Part shown: positions 1 through 11,716 of the stretch, one piece after another
How positions within the stretch are numbered: position 1 is the first letter of the stretch
How the letters are laid out: every line of letters begins with the position of its first letter
NCBI GenBank assembly: GCA_032622095.1
Contig: CP136061.1
Coordinates: forward strand, 258,326,077-258,390,076
DNA length: 64,000 bases
Reading direction: 5' to 3'
From: Siphonodentalium dalli
Lineage: Eukaryota > Mollusca > Scaphopoda > Gadilida > Siphonodentaliidae
Notes under the pieces: generated by a model
The model's database searches: none
Seen by the model: the letters and a program-made list of their open reading frames with translations, nothing else
Told to the model about the DNA's origin: nothing
Position numbers and translations under genes: made by a program

Positions 1-597
1 CCTATTTGGCGGGAATACCAGGTAATATATAAACCAATTTTTATTTAAAAAACAAAAGCCAGTTACCCCAATGTGAGTGGTTTAGCTTTGTTATTTAATT
101 ACGCTAACGCATGGTCATATTACCATATTTATTCTTGTCGACCACGTCCATCGATAACTTATATAATGCGTAGAAATAACCACACGGAACATGGTGCTAT
201 TATCCCTTACACGAACAAGTACCCTTATGATTTTTGCGATGCTTGATTAATCTGCAAGGCCAGTGTCTAGTTGAAACATTCAAAAACATATATTCTTGAA
301 CTTTATTAACGCATGCCATACTACTAGTGTTCGCGCTGCCACTTGTCAAATTTGCTAATGGCAAAAATAATTCAAATTTGGCAAAAAATAATTTCATTTG
401 GCAAATCACTTTTTAATTCCTCTAGAAAAATTGAAAACAATATTGGTCAATCAACACCATTCATTTCAGGAAACGTACAATATAATTATATTAGTGGTGT
501 TGTATATGGTTTACGAAAAGTGAACACCTCTATTAAGATGAAGTTAAGCTGATAGCATTAATATCGATTGGTGGTGGGATTTAGTGTGGAGGTGTTT
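1..597. other. Unassigned AT-rich DNA with TTTGGCAAA motifs
   Basis: No gene recognised. Between about 345 and 405 the motif TTTGGCAAA and near variants recur several times in one orientation. A second cluster of the same motif lies at 1105-1165, on the other side of the SINE at 608-891. The open frames here are short and look like chance. Confidence 0.4.
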
Positions 598-607
598 ACA
601 TAGCAAA

Positions 608-891
608 CCGGGGCCCCGGTGGTCCAGTCGGTAGAGTTCCAGCTGCATTACGCCGCCACAGACCGTCCAGCGCCGACGAAGCTGGTTCCAACCCCGTCAT
701 ATAGAGGGTGGCCGGAATCGTGTACCTGGGCAAGGTTGTCAGTTGCTTTCCGGTGTCTGTGGTTTCTACACGCAGTGGAACGATTTCCCGGTGAAATTAA
801 GCCTCTCTGTGGTCTTTCCTCCACCCGTAAAATTGACAACGTCGTTTGTGGCCTAGCGCTAGAACGACTATAAACCCTAACAAACAAACAA
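608..891 (+). mobile_element. Full-length tRNA-derived SINE with 10-bp target duplication
   Basis: The head is tRNA-like. A box-A-like stretch (TGGTCCAGTCGGTAGAG) lies near 620-636, and a box-B-like stretch (GGTTCCAACCC) lies at 684-694, the normal arrangement of an internal RNA polymerase III promoter. A tRNA-unrelated body follows, and the tail is (ACAA)n at about 876-891. The 10-bp sequence ACATAGCAAA flanks it on both sides, at 598-607 and 892-901, which fixes both ends. Known biology: such SINEs are transcribed by Pol III and moved by a partner LINE. The 3' end was not matched to the LINE relics in this window. The 70-85 aa open frames here are shadows. The tRNA of origin and the named SINE family are not assigned. 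Confidence 0.88.
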
Positions 892-901
892 ACATAGCAA
901 A

Positions 902-1747
902 TCCTCTTGTGATGCGCCCTTCTGATAAGGCAACCCTTCTATCGTGTTATTGTTTGATTATTGGTGTATTATGTGGTGATAAACTAGAGATGCGAATATA
1001 ATTATTAACTACTCGCTTTTACATCGATATCAAAAGTTGTTCAAACCGCGAGTGTCAGAACATAAGACTCAAAGTTGCAGAAAATGATACTTACAAGGAT
1101 AGTATTTGGCAAATTTTGAAATAATTTGGCAAACAAAAATTTCTTTTGGCGAATTATATGGCAAAGTAAATTTTGGTCCAGCGCGGACCCTGCAAACTAC
1201 AATACGTTAGAGCAGATTAGAAATTTACTCCTCCTTAAAGTCAGATAAACGCGTGAAACCAGATCCAGACCAGCGACCATAAATCGACCAACTTAGATTC
1301 CAATAATGGGGACAAGTACCGATAAGCAACCAATAAGTTTACATGTCCAATAAGTTTACCTTTCTTTGACTGAAAGCAGGCACAATGTACCAGGGACAAA
1401 CAATATCCGCATAGCGTAAGTGCTGTCGACATCCAAATTGGTATATGTACTCGTGTGTATACAGCAATAAAATGTGTCTAAGATACTCCGTGTATCGGAG
1501 TTGAACATCAGCGTGAGTTTTCTAACAAACTTTAAAATGGACGTATCCATAACCAACGAACGTCTCTTGGTTGTGTAACATCAAATCAATTACCCCAAAT
1601 CAAATTATATATTCGGTGTGGGCGCGTGATATCATGGCATCAAAGCCACATGGCGGCCCCAATCGTAATTCAAAGTAATTTGTCAGTTCTGTTAGGTCAG
1701 CATATGACATTTTGGTACGTGCTTTGATTAGATAAGTGATGTTACTT
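902..1747. other. Unassigned intergenic DNA
   Basis: No recognisable gene. It holds a second cluster of TTTGGCAAA-like motifs at 1105-1165. The short minus-strand open frames at 1241-1556 show no recognisable domain. Confidence 0.35.
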
Positions 1748-2130
1748 GGCACATGGCGGTTTGTGATTCAAAATACAGCTAATAATGTTCACTTTCGAAA
1801 TTTTACCGGTACCGAAATAGGTCGATACATACATGTACACTCTGCAGTTAAATGAGCATCCCGAGTTCCCAAACAAGACATATTGATGTAATGTCAAATA
1901 CAACTTTAAACACGGTGTTTGTGTCCCAAACAAAAACAGAAAATTCCACGAGGTGGTTTAGAAAAGAGCGTTCAGTATTAGTCTATTCTAGATATCGCAG
2001 ACATGAAGAGCGTTTTTTATGTATGTGAAAAGTAGAACATAGCTGTAAAACTGCTGTAGCCATGGCATGTATTGCCATAGACCACGAAGCTGGCATATCA
2101 ACACACCATAAAAACGATGGCCAGACTAAA
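1748..2130 (+). repeat. Dispersed repeat D1, copy a (diverged)
   Basis: D1 is defined by comparison within this window. Its ordered landmarks are CACATGGCGGTTTG, then ACCGGTATCGAAATAGGTC, then AACACGGTGTTTG, then an AAAGAGCGTT block, then GAAGCCGGTATATCAAC. This copy has all of them in order, in diverged form. No coding capacity or clear termini are visible, so the class (degraded LTR, DNA element or LINE UTR) is unknown. Confidence 0.65.
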
Positions 2131-2205
2131 TACATAATATACACATTGTAATGAATCTCTCTTGGTCTAGATATATATAAGAGCATAAATTCAGTGTGAA
2201 AGTTT

Positions 2206-2227
2206 GTCTATCTATCTGTCTATCTGC
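2206..2227. repeat. Short (TCTA/TCTG)n microsatellite
   Basis: An interrupted tetranucleotide run of TCTA and TCTG units. Confidence 0.7.
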
Positions 2228-2417
2228 CCGGATTTTCTCCCTATACCGATTTAAATTACATTTGGTGTGATGACTCGGGGTACCCTAGCGGATGTTATCA
2301 CGGTGTTAGATTTAATTAACAAATTATAAAATAAATAATAAGTAAATGGAGCAGAGCTCAATTTAAAAAAAACAAAAGTGTTTTAAATAAAATATACATA
2401 TTTGTTTTATCTCAAGA

Positions 2418-2740
2418 CACATGGCGGTTTGCACTCATAAATACATCTAATAAATAATCACTTTTTAATTGTTACCGATAACGAACTGGTTTGTACTTAC
2501 ACGAACAACAAAACTGCGGGCATTATATGTGTCGGGAAGAAGCATTTAATTCATACAAAATTTAACGTTTAACACGCGGTGTTTGTTCATAAGAAAGAGC
2601 GTTTATTAAAATGAAAACGTTTATCAAATGGCTGTGACCATTGATATTATTTTTCAGAGCTAGCATATGAAGCCGGTATATCAATGGTTCGTTTTATTTG
2701 TCAATATATCGTATACCTCATTCCAAATTACGCCGAGGCG
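2418..2740 (+). repeat. Dispersed repeat D1, copy b
   Basis: It starts with ACACATGGCGGTTTGCAC, has a weak match to the GATA/CGAA core, then the ACGCGGTGTTTG and AAGAGCGTTTATT landmarks. It ends in the GAAGCCGGTATATCAA block near 2670-2690 and the CCTCATTCCAAATTA block near 2715-2735. Its right end overlaps the minus-strand LINE relic. Confidence 0.6.
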
Positions 2741-2890
2741 TATAGTGTTTGAGTCTGTCATGGTCATTATTTGTTTAAATAATCTCTCATTGGGGATGTT
2801 TAACATGATATGTTCTCGTAAAATAGGGCGCGCTCGTCTGACAGAGAAATACAGTGTATAAAAAATGTCGAGGTCAAAGTACCGCCCGCT
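2681..2890 (-). pseudogene. Relic of a non-LTR retrotransposon C-terminal tail (minus strand)
   Basis: A minus-strand frame open over 2681-3193 contains, between about 2887 and 2710, the words GRYFDLD, then SVRRARPILREHI, then PNERLFKQIMTMTD, then a tryptophan. The plus-strand LINE tail at 3874-4392 has GRYFDFD, SLSDERAIFHEKL, PNERLFNKILTSTD and a tryptophan in the same order. The zinc-knuckle segment between the first two blocks is missing here, so this is an internally deleted, dead copy of the same family. The N-terminal ~100 residues of the open frame show no LINE similarity that I can see and are probably not coding. The overlap with D1 copy b is unexplained. Confidence 0.6.
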
Positions 2891-3489
2891 TAGTATGTTG
2901 AAATATGCCAAATAGTAATTGCCGGAAAGAATCTGGAACCCATTCATTAATGGCAAGCACGTGTCCGTATGTTGTAGCGAAGTCTTTTTCATGCGAACGA
3001 TGGATAAACGGCACCCCTCACTCTGTGGTGTCATCATCCGAGTCTTTAATGATAATATGTCATTCGTGACCACACTGTCACATAACACATGAGCGCATAT
3101 ATATAGTACATTACATAAACATGATATGTGAATTAAACATATGAACATATAAACAGGAAATACACATAGATAAATGTAATTTGTATAACACATACAAAGC
3201 TAAACCTAGAAATCGGCAGAATATAGGACATAAATATTTGACCCCCGCTGCGCTCTGTGCCAAATCATCAGGTTGTTGCACCTGTGAATCGGCGCCGTTT
3301 TCATTAGTGAGATGGATATATCTAATTACCCGCGGTGTGATGTCATTATCGAATATTCCGACTAGAGTGCTATATAATTGAGTGTCGGGTAATAAGTTAA
3401 TCGCAGTCGATACCCCCGTAGATTATCAAAAGTTTCTATCTAGGGTATTATATAACATTAATTAAAGCCATATGGTATAGTTCGAGCTT

Positions 3490-3785
3490 TAAAATGCATG
3501 TAATAATATTCGCTTTTGAATGTTTTGCCGGTATCGATATAGGTTGATAAAAACTCGAAATACTGTTCTAACGGGCATTTTATGCCACAGAGAGGCGCAC
3601 TGGAGTAACAAAAAAATCAACTTTGAACACGGTGTTTGGGTCCCAATACAAACAACATTATGCACGTTTATTTTACTCATATGCAAAACGTTGAAAACAG
3701 AGGTAAAACTGCTGTGACCATGCCAAGTATTTTTCAGAGAATATGAATCTGATATATAAACATTTCGTGTATTTGTCAACCTATT
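3490..3785 (+). repeat. Dispersed repeat D1, copy c
   Basis: It shows the GCCGGTATCGATATAGG core near 3528-3544, AACACGGTGTTTGGGTCCC near 3627-3645, the TGACCATGCCAAGTATTTTT block near 3714-3733 and the GTGTATTTGTCAACC block near 3767-3781. The LINE fragment begins where this D1 copy stops. Confidence 0.65.
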
Positions 3786-3873
3786 TTATACTCCTTCTTG
3801 TCAACAGTTAATCACATCTCTGTCACCACCTCACAACATCAACGACTTCTTTGATAACTCAATAAAGACATAA

Positions 3874-4392
3874 CTATTTAACGATAATACTCGCAGCAAA
3901 CTCCCCAGAAATAGCAACAGACGTGATCCCCCACGCAACAAGCTTAGAACATACAGAACGTTCAAAACATTCACTTGTTTGGAGGAATATCTTGACATCA
4001 TTTCCACCCCCAAACAACGAGAATCCCTCACGAAATTCAGAATTAGTTGTCACACACTGGGCATTGAGTGCGGACGCTATTTCGATTTCGATGAAGCAGA
4101 CCGCAAATGTCAAACCTGCAACCAAATTGATAATGAGGATCACTTTCTCCTCCATTGTACCTCACTGTCCGACGAGCGCGCCATATTTCACGAGAAACTA
4201 ATACCTGATCTCCTAACCACCCCTAACGAGAGGTTATTCAATAAAATATTAACAAGCACAGACCCAACAGGCACTGGCATATTTCGTCCACTGTGGACTG
4301 AAAAAGAAATGTGTTTTGGCGATCAAGTGACGAACTGGTTAATCGAGTACAACAAAAAAGAAACACTGCCCTATCAGTCAAATGTACATTAA
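3874..4392 (+). pseudogene. 3' end of a non-LTR (LINE) retrotransposon, 5'-truncated
   Basis: An open frame of about 173 codons starts after a TAA at 3871-3873 and ends with TAA at 4390-4392. It has no true start codon: ATG is absent at 3979, where the codon is TTG. It reads through NKLRTYRTFKTF and then the FRISCHTLGIE and GRYFDFD words. A CX2CX7HX4C cluster follows, its first cysteine at about 4108 and its last at about 4156, and then PNERLFNKI. This order (basic segment, then a terminal Cys/His knuckle) is typical of the C-terminus of LINE-type reverse transcriptase polyproteins in invertebrates. The reverse transcriptase and endonuclease domains are absent, so the copy is dead. Clade not assigned. 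Confidence 0.72.
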
Positions 4393-4488
4393 CATAGAAT
4401 AACATTAGTATGTATGTGTTGCTACTTATTTTGTTCCATGCATATTCGATGTTCTTGTCCTGTTATTCTATGTTAATGTACATTTGAC
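4377..4488. repeat. Perfect 28-bp inverted repeat at the LINE stop codon
   Basis: Bases 4377-4404 and 4461-4488 are exact reverse complements, separated by 56 bases. The left arm spans the last codons and the TAA stop of the LINE frame. As RNA this would make a long hairpin at the stop and start of the 3' UTR. It could be a functional 3' recognition structure or a templated inverted duplication made when the copy inserted. Confidence 0.9.
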
Positions 4489-5917
4489 CATACATGGTGT
4501 AACGTACTTATAAACTTGATTGATAGAGTGATCTAAATTGCGTAAACAACACTTGGAAGCTTGGGCGATCCATGTCCGTTTATACATGTATATATATTCA
4601 CCAGCGAATATGGAACAATTAATATTGTATATCTTTGGAAGTGTTTTCGTCTCCCATTTGTATACAACGTCATATGGGCAAATCTTGTAATCTGATGGTA
4701 TATCGGGTTTATAGCAGACAATGTCAATTGAATTTTAATGGTCAATGACTGAGCACTGGCACTAACGTGGTAAACGAGGCTAATTAAAGACATATTATGT
4801 ACTTGTTCGGGTGTGTTAAATTGATAAGTTAGTATGCAGGCGCTATGCCAACTAATGGAATATTACATTCTACTAACATCGCTAAAAATTTGAACCAAAT
4901 TGGCCGTAGCACTCCATAGAAAACATCGTCATAACTACGCTCAATTGTAAATATTTACTACTCGATTCGGGACGAATCTATAGGCGATAAACTAAAGAAA
5001 ACAATTTCGCCATCGAGAGTCACTGCATTTAATTAATATATAAGAATGACGGTGTGTGCTGTGACGTTTGCTACACTATTTGTAAAAACAAATACTACAT
5101 TGAACAGATTATTCTCCATTTCTATGTTATCACCATACCGGAGTGTTTTACATCACTTTAATACAAATAGTAAAATGTGTGCATATGACTTGCTTGAAAC
5201 GATTAACATTTGGATGTTTTTTGTGTGTATTTCTTGACCACCATATGATGCATTCTTCCTAAATGTTATATGTACCAAAATGTTATATGTACCAAGCCTC
5301 TACCAATTACTGGTCAATTGTTTTGAACATTAGTACATATATTTACCACTATGGTAACTTATACACATGCAAATGCGAGATTTGTTGGATTTTGTTCAGT
5401 AAAGCTATCCTCATTGTTCAACTTAGATATAATGATCGGCAACATGCATGTACTGAATTGTGTCTAAGTTTGGACTTCTTCGTTTCCAATTGATCTTTAA
5501 AACTTGACACAATATGCTTGTTATATGTCATTGACGGGAGCCTGTCCGCATATGAATATGAACCCGGTCTGCATGGTGTAATTTGTTTTCGTATAGTGTT
5601 ATGGCTATCCTTAAATCCACATATCGATTTATATATATATACGGTCCGCATTATGACACATGCGCTTGTACTCACGCTGGTATAGTGGTAAAGTTCTTGT
5701 TATTACATCAGACCAAATCCCCTAAATACAATTTTAATACATGTAGTCCACCTTTAAATTTGCATCGATGCGAGTACAGGGGGAATTTGTCATAAGATGG
5801 GTCGAGTCTGGCTGTGTTTTTGTTTGCATATTCAATGTTCCTATTGTGCGCGAGTCAAGAAGAGTAATGACTCTCGATGTACAGGTTTGGCAGAACTGGG
5901 TTTCGAGTTAAAGTCAC
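4489..5917. other. Unassigned DNA, with a D1 3'-end fragment at 4540-4580
   Basis: No gene recognised. At about 4540-4580 the stretch ending GATCCATGTCCGTTTA matches the far 3' end of D1 copies d and e. The rest, including open frames of up to 85 codons at 5046-5795, has no recognisable content. Confidence 0.4.
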
Positions 5918-6240
5918 ATGGCCGTTTGTCCCGCACATTAACCTCATGATGTTTGCATTTTAATTGTTCTCGGTATCGAAATAGGTCAATAAACTACTCG
6001 AAATATTATTCCGCGGGCTGTTCCTGATGCCGTAACATAAAGAGTGTCTGTTTAACCTATATATGTGGAAACACTTGAACCAGCTCGAGGTATATAGCTG
6101 TAGCCATGGAAATTATTTTCAATAAAAATATGAAGCCGGGATATCAGTATTTTGTGTATTTGTCAACCTGTCTTATATATACATACTTCCAAATTATGTA
6201 GACAAAAGTTGGAACCTGGAATGATCCATGTCCGTTTAAT
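5918..6240 (+). repeat. Dispersed repeat D1, copy d
   Basis: It begins with CACATGGCCGTTTGTC, then CTCGGTATCGAAATAGGTC near 5969-5987, GAAGCCGGGATATCAG near 6132-6147, and ends GATCCATGTCCGTTTAATGC near 6224-6243. It lacks the CGGTGTTTG segment. Confidence 0.65.
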
Positions 6241-6544
6241 GCATGCCATCTACGAGTGTGCAAATTGTGAAACAACGCCCAAACGGACTCTAGAAGTCAT
6301 AACTCCTGAAATAAAATTTGGACCGGACTGATTTCCGATATCATATGCAATATAGACATATAGTCATAAGTAGAAGCCACACATGGCCACAATTGGTTAA
6401 CATCGAAGTTATGAACTGTTGTGCCTATATGTCGCGAAATAGACATGCGGGAAATAATTCAGGAGGTATACCTCCAAATACAATTAGGATAAAATTGGTG
6501 TTCGACACATTCAAGATATTCGTGTGTATAATACATGAATATAT

Positions 6545-6960
6545 TATATACCAATACTTTCGAATTTTTCCCAATATCGCAATATGTCGATAAATACTTG
6601 CACCATACATTTATATATACGGGGAATATGAAGTCACAAAAATACAACTACATGTCAACACGGTCTTTGGGTCCCAAATAGACAACATAAATGACAGTGC
6701 ACGACACGGAACATAAAATAACGTTCTGTGTTAGCCTATGCCATGCAGATATGCATGGTATAAATAAAGAGTGTTTGTTTTCACTTCTGGGCGAAAAAAA
6801 TGAAAAATGGGTGTCACATTGGCAAGTATTTTGTTTCAGAGCGTATGAAGCCGGTATATCAACATTTCGTGTTTTATCAATTTATCATATATATATATAT
6901 ACCTCATTTCAAACTGTGTGGGCAATATTTGGAAGCTTGAATGAGCTATGTCCGTTTGAG
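6545..6960 (+). repeat. Dispersed repeat D1, copy e
   Basis: The GATA-type core is diverged (CAATATCGCAATATGTCG near 6571-6588). ACACGGTCTTTGGGTCCC follows near 6658-6675, AAGAGTGTTTG near 6767, GAAGCCGGTATATCAAC near 6846-6862 and the ATGTCCGTTTGAG end near 6948-6960. It lies immediately upstream of the 1,457-bp tandem array. Confidence 0.6.
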
Positions 6961-6990
6961 GTAACTCCGTCACACCAAGTGTTATCAATG

Positions 6991-8447
6991 CATTTGGGAC
7001 AGTAATGTTGGCTGAAATATGTCAAACTGTGCAGCTTGGCAATCCACATTACATAATTATATAGTTAATTTGGGATATGAGAAAGACACTCTCTATACAT
7101 AGATTAGCTGCATGCACGATAACACTTATTGTTTTCTAACCAAAAATAACACAGATTATAACATACCGTTATATATTCTAGGCTGAAAAAAAATCAAAGC
7201 GTGTTAAACTTCTTTCGAAAGTCCACATCTGGCCATGCACGACAACCTCTCACTAATGAGTCCATATGCCCAATCTAATTATTTTCTGGTCAATGTAGGA
7301 CATACCCATGACGGTTGTAGTTTCAAATCGGACAAGGCAACTTTATTGTAATTAGAACTCGGAAATGTAACATGGGACCAATACTTTAACACATAATACT
7401 GCCTTTTTGTGAAATTTCACCAGCGCCTGTGTACCCGAGTATTATGAAACCCACGTATTAGTAAGAATGACCGGAATCGGGCGATTAGTTGTAACTATAC
7501 ATACTTTATTAAATCGTCAAAAGGGTAAATTGGCGAGCACGAATTTCAATTATGCTGGCTTTATATGCTCAGAAAAAAATCATGTTCATTATCACCACCA
7601 TTTCGCAGTCGTTTTCAACTTATCGCACAAAAATGAAACAAAACGCTCTTTATTATTACCAATCCGGAATAGACTAACACGGAACGCTCTTTTCTGTTCC
7701 ATGCCGTGCATATGGCTGTTTTTTGGTAACCAAATTCCGGGTTAAAATTGTGTTTTGTTTACTTAAATGCGACATGCAGGCACAGGCAATGCCTACATAA
7801 ATGTAGTTCAAGCATTTATAGACCTATTTCGATACCGGGAAAACTTAAAAAGGGAAACATGTATTTTGAGGTGCAAACCGCCATATGGCTTTAAATTTAA
7901 AAAAAAATTGGAATTAATTTATTTTTCAGGACTGAGCTATGCTCCAGATAACGTTTTTTTTATTCTGGTAAATAACTATATTCCAATGCTCTGACCAACT
8001 TAGAGCACCACATCCAATGGGTTAACTGGAAAATCCAGTTGGGCGTGTGTTGACCAAGAAATACAACCCGTGCGCTGTACGACATTGAACACTCTTGACA
8101 ATGGATGTGCTTTACAAATAAAACGGGAAACTATTGTTACAAGAGATGGAGCTAGATCTCTCCGGATCGAGAAAAGAATCTAACTCTCCCAACAGATATA
8201 GGCGCTGTCTTGCTAGATCGAGAAAAGAATCCCAACTCTATCAACAGATGTGGTAACGTGAGCCAATATATAATCTCGTTGCTGATAAGATTGCATAATT
8301 CAACGATTCGACCATATGCTTAAGTGTGCCCCATCCGACATTGTTGACTGGCACTCCAATAAACACTTATGGTATACAGTGTTTGTGGTTTAGTTGCACA
8401 TTAATGAATATTTAAGAGCATGATTAGTGAAACATTAATTAGTGACC
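6991..8447. repeat. 1,457-bp tandem unit, copy 1
   Basis: First of four tandem copies, defined by the recurring block TGCAGCTTGGCAATCCACAT at about 7030, 8487, 9943 and 11403 (period 1,456-1,460). Each unit carries a D1 segment in reverse orientation (about 7610-7900 here). Each also has two near-identical GATCGAGA(A/C)AAGAATC blocks near 8163 and 8217. Open frames such as 7467-7745 recur as shadows of the repeat and show no known domain. Confidence 0.9.
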
Positions 8448-9903
8448 CATTTGAGATAGTCATGTTGGTTGAAATAAGTAAAAAAGTGCAGCTTGGCAAT
8501 CCACATTACATATTTATATAGTTCATTTGGGATATGAGAAAGACACTCTCTACACATAGATTAGCTGCATGCACGATAACACTTATTGTTTTCGAACCGA
8601 AAATAACACAGATTATAACATACCGTTATATATTCTAGGCTGAAAAAAATCAAAGCGTGTTAAACTTCTTTCGAAAGTCCACATCTGGCCATGCACGACA
8701 GCCTCTCACTAATGAGTCCATATGCCCAATCTAATTATTTTCTGGTCAATGTAGGACATACCCATGACGGTTGTATAGCGTCAAATCGCACAAGGCAACT
8801 TTATTGTAATTGGAACTCGGAAATGTAACATGGGACCAATACTTTAACACATAATACTGCCTTTTTGTGACATTTCACCAGCGCCTGTGTACTCGAGTAT
8901 TATGAAACCCACTTATTAGTAAGAATGTCCGGAATCGGGCGATTAGTTGTAACTATACATACTTTATTAAATCGTCAAAAGGGTAAATTGGCGAGCACGA
9001 ATTTCAATTAGGCTGGCTTTATATGCTCAGAAAAAAATCATGTTCATTATCACCGCCATTTCGCAGTCGTTTTCAACTTATCGCACAAAAGTGAAACAAA
9101 ACGCTCTTTATTATTACCAATCCGGAATAGACTAACACGGAACGCTCTTTTCTGTTCCATGCCGTGCATATGGCTGTTTTTTGGTAACCAAATTCCGGGT
9201 TAAAATTGTGTTTTGTTTACTTAAATGCGACATGCAGGCACAGGCAATGCCTACATAAATGTAGTTCAAGCATTTATAGACCTATTTCGATACCGGGAAA
9301 ACTTAAAAAGGGAAACATGTATTTTGAGGTGCAAACCGCCATATGGCTTTAGATTAAAACAAAAATTGGAATTAATTTTTTTTCTGGATTGAGCTATGCT
9401 CCAGATAACGTTTTTTTATTCTGGTAAATAACTATATTCCAATGCTCTGACCAACTTAGAGCACCACATCCAATGGGTTAACTGGAAAATCCAGTTGGGC
9501 GTGTGTTGACCAATAAACACAACCCGTGCGCTGTACGACATTGAACACTCTTGACAATGAATGTGCTTTACAGATAAAACGGGAAACTATTGTTACAAGA
9601 GATGGAGCTAGATCTCTCCAGATCGAGAAAAGAATCTAACTCTCCCAACAGATATAGGCGCTGTCTTGCTAGATCGAGACAAGAATCCCAACTCTATCAA
9701 CAGATGTGGTAACTTGAGCCAATATATAATCTCGTTGCTGATAAGATTGCATAATTCAACGATTCGACCATATGCTTTAGTGTGCCCCACCCGACATTGT
9801 TGACTGGCACTCCAATAAACACTTATGGTATACAGTGTTTGTGGTTTAGTTGCACATTAATGAATATTTAAGAGCATGATTAGTGAAAAATTAATTAGTG
9901 ACC
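8448..9903. repeat. 1,457-bp tandem unit, copy 2
   Basis: Near-identical to copy 1 by eye, with scattered substitutions and 1-2 base indels. The 92-codon frame of copies 1 and 3 is broken here by a substitution (TATGCTGGC to TAGGCTGGC near 9009), which argues against coding. Confidence 0.9.
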
Positions 9904-11363
9904 CATTTGAGATAGTCATGTTGGCTGAAATAAGTAAAAATGTGCAGCTTGGCAATCCACATTACATATTTATATAGTTCATTTGGGATATGAGAAAGAC
10001 ACTCTCTACACATAGATTAGCTGCATGCACGATAACACTTATTGTTTTCGAACCGAAAATAACACAGATTATAACATACCGTTATATGTTCTAGGCTGAA
10101 AAACAACAAAGCGTGTTAAACTTCTTTCGAAAGTCCACATCTGGCCATGCACGACAGCCTCTCACTAATGAGTCCATATGCCCAATCTAATTATTTTCTG
10201 GTCAATGTAGGACATACACATGACGGTTGTATAGTGTCAAATCGCACAAGGCAACTTTATTGTAATTAGAACTCGGAAATGTAACATGGGACCAATACTT
10301 TAACACATAATACTGGTCTTTTTGTGAAATTTCACCAGCGCCTGTGTACCCGAGTATTATGAAACCCACTTATTAGTAAGAATGTCCGGAATCGGGCGAT
10401 TAGTTGTAACTATACATACTTTATTAAATCGTCAAAAGGGTAAATTGGCGAGCACGAATTTCAATTATGCTGGCTTTATATGCTCAGAAAAAAATCATGT
10501 TCATTATCACCGCCATTTCGCAGTCGTTTTCAACTTATCGCACAAAAGTGAAACAAAACGCTCTTTATTATTACCAATCCGGAATAGACTAACACGGAAC
10601 GCTCTTTTCTGTTCCATGCGGTGCATATGGCTGTTGTTTGGGAACCAAATGCCGTGTTAAAATTGTGTTTTGTTTACTTCAATGCGACATGCAGGCACAG
10701 GCAATGCCTACAGATATGTAGTTCAAGCATTTATAGACCTATTTCGATACCGGGAAAACTTAAAAAGGGAAACATGTATTTTGAGGTGCAAACCGCCATA
10801 TGGCTTTAGATTAAAACAAAAATTGGAATGAATTTTTTTTCTGGATTGAGCTATGCTCCAGATAACGTTTTTTATTCTGGTAAATAACTATATTCCAATG
10901 CTCTGACCAACTTAGATCACCATGCACATCCAATGGGTTAACTGGAAAATCCAGTTGGGCGTGTGTTGACCAAGAAACACAACCCGTGCGCTGTACGACA
11001 TTAAACACTCTTGACAATGGATGTGCTTTACAAATAAAACGGGAAACTATTGTTACAAGAGATGGAGCTAGATCTCTCCAGATCGAGAAAAGAATCTAAC
11101 TCTCCCAACAGATATAGGCGCTGTCTTGCTAGATCGAGAAAAGAATCCCAACTCTATCAAAATATGTGGTAACGTGAGCCAATATATAATCTCGTTGCTG
11201 ATAAGATTGCACAATTCAACGATTCGACCATATGCTTAAGTGTGCCCCATCCGACATTGTTGACTGGCACCCCAATAGACACTTATGGTATACAGTGTCT
11301 GTGGTTTAGTTGCACATTAATGAATATTTAAGAGCATGATTAGTGAAAATTTAATTAGTGACC
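9904..11363. repeat. 1,457-bp tandem unit, copy 3
   Basis: Third copy, again very similar to copies 1 and 2. The reverse D1 segment lies at about 10525-10810. Confidence 0.9.
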
Positions 11364-11716
11364 CATTTGAGATAGTCATGTTGGCTGAAATAAGTCAAAA
11401 TGTGCAGCTTGGCAATCCACATATATTTATATAGTTCATTTGGGATATGAGAAAGAAACTCTCTACACATAGATTAGCTGCATGCATGATAACACTTACT
11501 GTTTGGTAACCGAAAGTAACACAGATTATAACATACTGTTATATATACTAGGCTGGAAACAAATCAAAGCGTATTAAACTTATTTCGAAAGTCGACATCT
11601 GGCCATGCACGACAACCTCTCACCAATGAGCCCATGGACCAATCTAATTATTTGTTTGTCAATGTTGGACATACCCATTACGGTTGTATAGTGTCAAATC
11701 GGACAAGGCAACTTTA

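Noticed and set aside
610-695. Functional tRNA gene at the SINE head
   Set aside because: The box A/B spacing is tRNA-like, but the body does not fold as a clean cloverleaf by eye. The unit continues into a SINE body and tail with target duplications.
3923-4201. 92-codon ORF overlapping the LINE tail
   Set aside because: It is in another frame of the LINE coding sequence. The frame ending at 4392 carries the conserved Cys/His cluster and is the real one.
7467-10660. 92-codon ORF repeated in tandem copies (7467, 10382) as a gene
   Set aside because: The equivalent in copy 2 has a stop from a single substitution, and copy 4 is disrupted. No domain is visible.
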